A DNA stretch of 64,000 nt from Cristatella mucedo (Eukaryota; Bryozoa; Phylactolaemata; Cristatellidae): positions 250,001 to 314,000 of the forward strand of contig WPIO01000202.1 of NCBI GenBank assembly GCA_009760855.2. The letters run 5' to 3'. Below the pieces are notes generated by a model. The model had not been told where the DNA came from. It made no database searches and was given only the letters and a program-made list of their open reading frames with translations. Of this stretch, positions 59,100-64,000 are shown in pieces (the stretch's first letter is position 1; every line of letters begins with the position of its first letter). The position numbers were made by a program, and so were the translations under genes.

Positions 59100-59596
59100 A
59101 ATAATAATAGAATGCAATATGATCCTCGACGGCGTCCTAGGTCTGTTTGCTATTACCGAGAATTGCTGAATTCGAATTACTGCCTGACCATAATCGACCC
59201 TGCTTCAGCAGGCTCCTCTTTCATACTACTAGATCTATCGGAGGTGGTTCAGAACTCGCCATTGTCGCAAGTACTCCCCTCAATTTCGAACTGTTTACAG
59301 TCTCCTCGAAGTAATCTCTCTGATCTCTCGTCTTGGTGCCATCTCGTACAGCATATTGCCAGTGGTTGTAGTACTCCACTGCCACCAGGTGCCAAGTCCT
59401 CCCTTATCTCAGATTTCTCTAACCTCATTGCGATTCAATGTGCAAGAAAACATATTTTATTGGTTCTGGGAGATTTTAAGATTCGATTCGACTACTCAAC
59501 TGATGCCGTTAGTGCCAAATTTTACCAACAAAATGACTCATTTACCCTTATAGCTCGTGTGCATGACCCACTCACAACTGAGGTCACTGACTCAAT
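59100..59596 (+). mobile_element. LINE-A endonuclease remnant
   Basis: Plus strand: PPGAKSSLISDFSNLI and LLVLGDFKIRFDYSTDAVSA match PPGTKSSFISDFSDLI and FLVMGDFNVHFDNLSDAFSA of the copy at 990-2240. The catalytic-loop Asn of GDFN is Lys. The fragment stops where the next element begins. Confidence 0.8.
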
Positions 59597-60965
59597 TAAT
59601 AATAATAGTAATAATGCACTTGATAAAGCGCCCTCAGAGAACTCATCTTTTTGTGGGCGCTTTACGTTTGCTGCAATGCAGGAAATGCAATTGAATCGTG
59701 AGTAATATCATGCTTGATAAACAACAGGAATAACGTGGTTAGGGGTGACATGCACAGGGTCAGCATGCAAATGTGGTTAGTTGTAGCATGCACAATGTCA
59801 GCACGCATAAGCACTTGAAGGACGAATCACAGGGACCCACTAGATGCTGTGCCAAATAGGTGTTTTTAACGTCTTTTTAAATGTGGTCAAGTCAGGGGAT
59901 TTTGTGATGCATGTCGGTAGAGAGTTCCAGGCTTTGGGTGCATACGAACTAAATGCACGGTTTCCGAAGGATTTGAGGTTTGTACGACGTATTGGTAAAC
60001 TGTTGTATTCCTGAAAAGCGGGTGGTACGACGCTTGGCCTGGTCGGGGAGTAGATCTAAGAGATAGACTGGAGCCAAAGAATGAAGTGACCTAAAAGTGA
60101 GCGACAAAACCTTTAATTCGATCCGTTGCTTGACTGGGAGCCAGTGCAGGTCGGCGAGAAGTGGTGTGATGTGGCAACTGCGACACTCACGACCGACAAG
60201 CCTAGCTGCAGAGTTTTGCACCAGCTGTAATCGCCTGATTGCACATGCCGGTAGGCCAGCAAGCAATTAGTTACAGACGTTTAGACGGGATGATACAAAT
60301 GCATGGACCAACTTAGATGAGGTATGCTTATTTAAACAAGTCCGAATTTTAGGTATGTTATGTTTCTGAAAGTAGGCAGACTTGATTGTGGAGCTGCTGT
60401 GGCAGTCTAATAAGAAGTCACTTCGGAACGTGACACCCAGATTTCGTGCTGATTCAGCGCGAGATATGCTGGCAGAGCCAATTTTGAGAGTCAGCCTTTC
60501 CAATTTCTGAATCACACTGGGTTTGCCCATAACTAGTAAGTTAGTTTCATCATCGTTTAGTTTTCGAAAATTTGCAGCCATCCTTGTGCGGATGTCATCA
60601 ATACATGCAGCTAGTGAGTTGAGAGAATTCAAGGTGCTCGAAGGGTGGGAGGGATCAAAGCAAAGGTACAACTGAGTGTCATCAGCATAGAAGTGAAAGC
60701 CTAGATTGTGCGTGGCAATCACATCAGGAAGAGGGAGAGTATAAACCGTGAAAAGAACCGAACCTAGCTCAGAGGTAGGTCGGATGATCTTTGTCCATTC
60801 ACGTCAATACTCCGGAGTCTCCCATTAAGATAGGACCTGAACCACTGCAAAGCAGTGCCAGTGGTGCTCAGGCGAGATGAAAGGTGCTCTGGAAGAAGTT
60901 GGTGATCCATATTATCAAAAGGTGCCTAAAGATCCAGCATAACAGGTAGAGACACTCAACCTTTG
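59597..60965 (-). mobile_element. LINE-A copy, 5'-truncated, opposed to the preceding fragment
   Basis: Minus strand: (ATT)n, hairpin, 3' untranslated region, RT C-terminus (60266-59949) and the YADD segment (60722-60267 open, AIDDIRT..-like, FHFYADDTQLYL). It is similar to 43667-45035, with more frame damage at the 5' end. Confidence 0.9.
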
Positions 60966-61179
60966 TCTTTATTCCGATTAAATGTATTCTCACCACTGTA
61001 TTTTGTCTTCTGTTATAACCATATCTTGCACATCTAACCACAGATTGTATTCAGTCAGCTGTTTCAGCTCTTCTTCCCATTTGAAATTATCAGTAGATAC
61101 AATATCAGACACTTGACATTGATGCTATCCACATGACAATATCTTCCTTGCCCCTGCGGTTTGATGAGAAACAAACGGG
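60966..61179. other. Junction between LINE-A and the satellite
   Basis: AT-rich, nothing recognised. Confidence 0.4.
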
Positions 61180-64000
61180 TCTTCTTGATGAGTATGGGCT
61201 TCCTGGGTTCGACGAATTGCCACAATCCAATGAAATCCACTCTCCTTAGGCTAAAAAAGACCAGACTTAAGCGTTGCCGAGCTGAAATTTTGTGCTGATA
61301 TTGTACACCTTCGAATTTAGCTGTTCACAAATTTCATGTCACTGCTCGCACATGCACTTTTGCAAATGAGCTTTGACGCAGGACGCCTGTACCTGAATCC
61401 ACCGAAATCCATTCTAGGTCTCGTCAAATCCGCCACAAATCAGCTGCGGCCAGCTCCAAAAAGTTTGGAATATCAAACTAGGATACACGTACAATGTACC
61501 TAGAAAATTTCGGTAGATTCAGTACACGCATTTTCACGAAGTCTACTGAAATAAGATTGCAGTGGCCCATGCCTGCAATCTTTATTTAATATTACTATTA
61601 TTTAAATTAACTCAATTTATTAATTTAATATTACTATTAATTTATTTAATATTTAATATTACTCTATTACGCTCTATTTACAATCTACTGCAATCCACCT
61701 CAATCCGCTGCATTCCACTACGCAACGAAAGAAATCCTGATCGAAAAGCTCCTTTCGGACTGCATATGGCAGCACACTTTGTGACGTATGCATTTAAACA
61801 AATTTCACTTGCAGTGTCACGGTCGTTCTCGTGCAATGCCCTGCAATCGAGTGCAGTAGTCCGGGATCCAATTCAATCCACTGAATCCAGAGCATACAAA
61901 ATCTAAATACATTTCGATGAGCTCGAGTATTATTGCATGTTAAAGCGCACCGTGCTGTGTGCACAACCCCTTAAAATAAAAAAAAACCTGCAAACTCGCA
62001 CTGTGGCAATGGGGGCAATCCCCTGAAATGACCTGGAAAACTACCACAATCCACTCTAGTTCACGGCAAATAATCCTCAAATCGCCATCGCGAAGCTCTA
62101 ACTGACACTGCATATAGGATTAGACTCAGTTCAAAGTGTATCCGAAAAATGTTGCTCAATTATCGACATGTGTTCTCAAGCAATGAATGGCAATCGACTG
62201 CAACAACCCGGCCTCATACTGCAATCCACCTCAATCCGCCGAAATCCGCTGCAATCTGCCACACAGCGACCTGAACGCCTACACTAGAAGATCTATTTAT
62301 GGTTGCAAGCTGCTCTACTCTTCGGGTATTGTGTACTTGCATAACTTCACTGTAATTGCCTCGGCCATTTTGCAGCAATGCACTGCAAGCAACTGCAACT
62401 GCATGGGCTAGTAAGTCAATGCACAGCAACCCACCGAAAAACGACCAGAATGCGTACGTTTTAAGCTCTAATAGTGATTGCACGTTGCTCTAGCTTTTGG
62501 TTATTGTGTAGTCCCACAATTTCACTACAATCGCCTTGCTCATTCGGCAGCAATGCACTGCAATTGACTGCAATGTCCTGGGCCAGTACCTCAATTTACC
62601 GAAATCTGATGGTAAATGCCCTGCAATAAATTTCGCAGTGCTCCTATTTTCAATGCATGTTACAAAGCACGCTGATTAAATTCAGCCACATCATTTTAAG
62701 CAATTGCACTCGTACAATCTTCGGCAATGCATGGCAATCTACGGCAACGGCTTGGCTCGAAGAAGCAATCCACTGCAATCCGTGGCAAGTCGACACTAAA
62801 TTAGCTGCACGGAGTGCTGATTGTCATCGCATTTCACATTTCTTTGTGCTAAAAGTGAAATCTTAGGACATTCGAGTTATTTTGTACGTATTGTCAGCAA
62901 TGCACATCAATCGACAGCAATGGCAGGTACCCATACCGAAATCCGTGGCAAATCGACAGAAGTAGGCTGCACCAAGCTCCAATTCTCATTCCACGTAGCA
63001 TCTCACTGCTTGAGCACATACTTTCAAACCTTTCAACCAGCCGTGAACGTTCAATCCTGGGCAATGCATGGCGATCCGTGGCAATGGCACGGGCTAATAC
63101 GGCAATCCATGATCATCAATCGCAGATCACTGGAAAGTGACTGGGCCAAGATGAAGTACATCTTACCTGTCACAGCCTGCTGTGTTGAAAGTGCAATCAA
63201 ATCCTCTCAGCCAATCGTGCACGTACAATCGCGAGCAATGAACAGCAATCGGCAGCATTGTCCTGGGCCAATACCCCAATTCCCGGCAAATGGAAGAGAA
63301 ACCTGCAGTGGGGAAGCCTCAGTTGTCATTACATATAACAATCAGTTGTGTCCAAAGTAAAACCGTGGAACTTTAAAGATGCTTTGTTTGATAACTGTCA
63401 GCAATGCAATGCAATTAATAGCAGCGGTAGGTTTAAGTAAAGGATTGCGAAATCTGTGGAAAATTGACAAGATTGGCTGCAATAAATTACAACTATCATT
63501 CCACGTAACATGTACCTGTGTGTGGATGTAATTTTCATCCATTGTGCACGTTCAATCGACGGCAATGGCCCGGGAAATACGCCAATCCATAAAGGTCAGT
63601 TACAAATGGACCGACAGTTGCTGAGAGAAGCTCCAACTTTTCTTTCGTATTGCACTGCACTGCATTAAAAGTACTGCCACATCCTTTTAAACAATCGACA
63701 AAGGCACATATTGAGGGCAATGTATGGCAATCGACGGCAATCGCCCGGTCTCTGCAGCAATCTTGTTCAAATTTGCTGGAAATTGGCTGTCTGAATTTGT
63801 AATTATCTTCCCACAAAACGCTCACTGTGGGCACACACCTTTATCGCGTTCAACCTTGGGCACTCAATGGCAATCGACGGCAATTGCCCAAGACAATACA
63901 GCAATCTGTGATTGTCTGTTACAATTACAAACAAAGCTGGTGGGAGACGATCGCGTCTTTCTTGAGTGGCAGTATTATGTCAGTGTGCTGTATTGAAATT
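61180..64000. repeat. Degenerate satellite, about 170-bp period, GGCAATC-rich
   Basis: Recurrent core GCAATGCATGGCAATCGACG followed by GGCAATGGCCCGGG and CAATCCGTGG-like blocks. Cores recur near 61216, 61390, 61563, 61690, 61836, 62003, 62177, 62371, 62551, 62722, 62895, 63061, 63233, 63401, 63551, 63717 and 63859, mostly 165-175 bp apart. Neighbouring units also share the non-core half (for example 62300-62370 with 62480-62550). Units differ widely. The array runs off the right edge. Long frames here (for example 62821-63360) reflect the repeat and are not called genes. Confidence 0.8.

Noticed and set aside
62821-63360. 179-codon frame near the right edge
   Set aside because: Lies within the 170-bp satellite; resembling residues recur with the repeat unit and no domain is seen.

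Overview
The window is animal nuclear DNA, not prokaryotic. Short coding islands are flanked by canonical GT/AG splice sites and separated by introns of 0.5 to 7.6 kb, and the introns are packed with LINE and SINE retroposons and microsatellites. An LRR-Roc-COR (ROCO family) gene, tRNA-headed SINEs and CR1/L2-type LINEs suggest an invertebrate metazoan in which ROCO genes have expanded, such as a sponge, cnidarian or other non-vertebrate. I cannot identify the species.

Host gene. All convincing host exons are on the + strand. Exon 1 (11351-11602, ATG in good context) and exons 2-4 (19165-19305, 19841-19978, 26475-26576) encode leucine-rich repeats. Exon 5 (31237-33097) completes the LRRs and encodes a Roc GTPase-like domain, COR and a Cys-rich segment. 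A short symmetric exon (38705-38785) and exon 7 (39969-40174) lead into a second LRR array. That array has five exons of exactly 141 nt each (42335-42475, 48650-48790, 51525-51665, 56412-56552, 57655-57795). Phases match at every junction, giving about 1,162 codons with no stop, so one gene running off the right side is possible. Two tandem ROCO genes are the alternative. The Roc domain looks catalytically degenerate: the P-loop Ser/Thr is Met, G4 reads THPN, and there is a 27-nt in-frame tandem duplication just after the P-loop.

Mobile DNA. LINE-A is CR1/L2-like, with AP-endonuclease and reverse transcriptase, a 3' hairpin and an (ATT)n tail. It is present as more than 25 mostly 5'-truncated copies on both strands; the longest runs off the left edge. 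LINE-B is a second CR1-like family with a different 3' end. Its longest copy is 22378-24905, and the RT active site there reads YAED. SINE-1 has a tRNA-like head joined to a tail that matches the LINE-A 3' hairpin, which is the arrangement expected of a SINE mobilised by the LINE. SINE-2 has a different tRNA-like head. A Tc1/mariner relic is arranged as two inverted halves at 15530-16375.

Tandem DNA. There are (AT)n, (GT)n, (CA)n, (CT)n and an 800-bp (GA)n tract, a GC-only 16-bp minisatellite (8190-8338), a 55-bp minisatellite (27614-27912) and a 97-bp duplication beside a splice donor (33111-33304). From about 61180 to the right edge lies a degenerate satellite of about 170 bp period built around GGCAATC heptamers.

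Boundaries of retroposon copies were set by eye against one another and are good to a few tens of bases. Exon boundaries are set by splice sites and phase.
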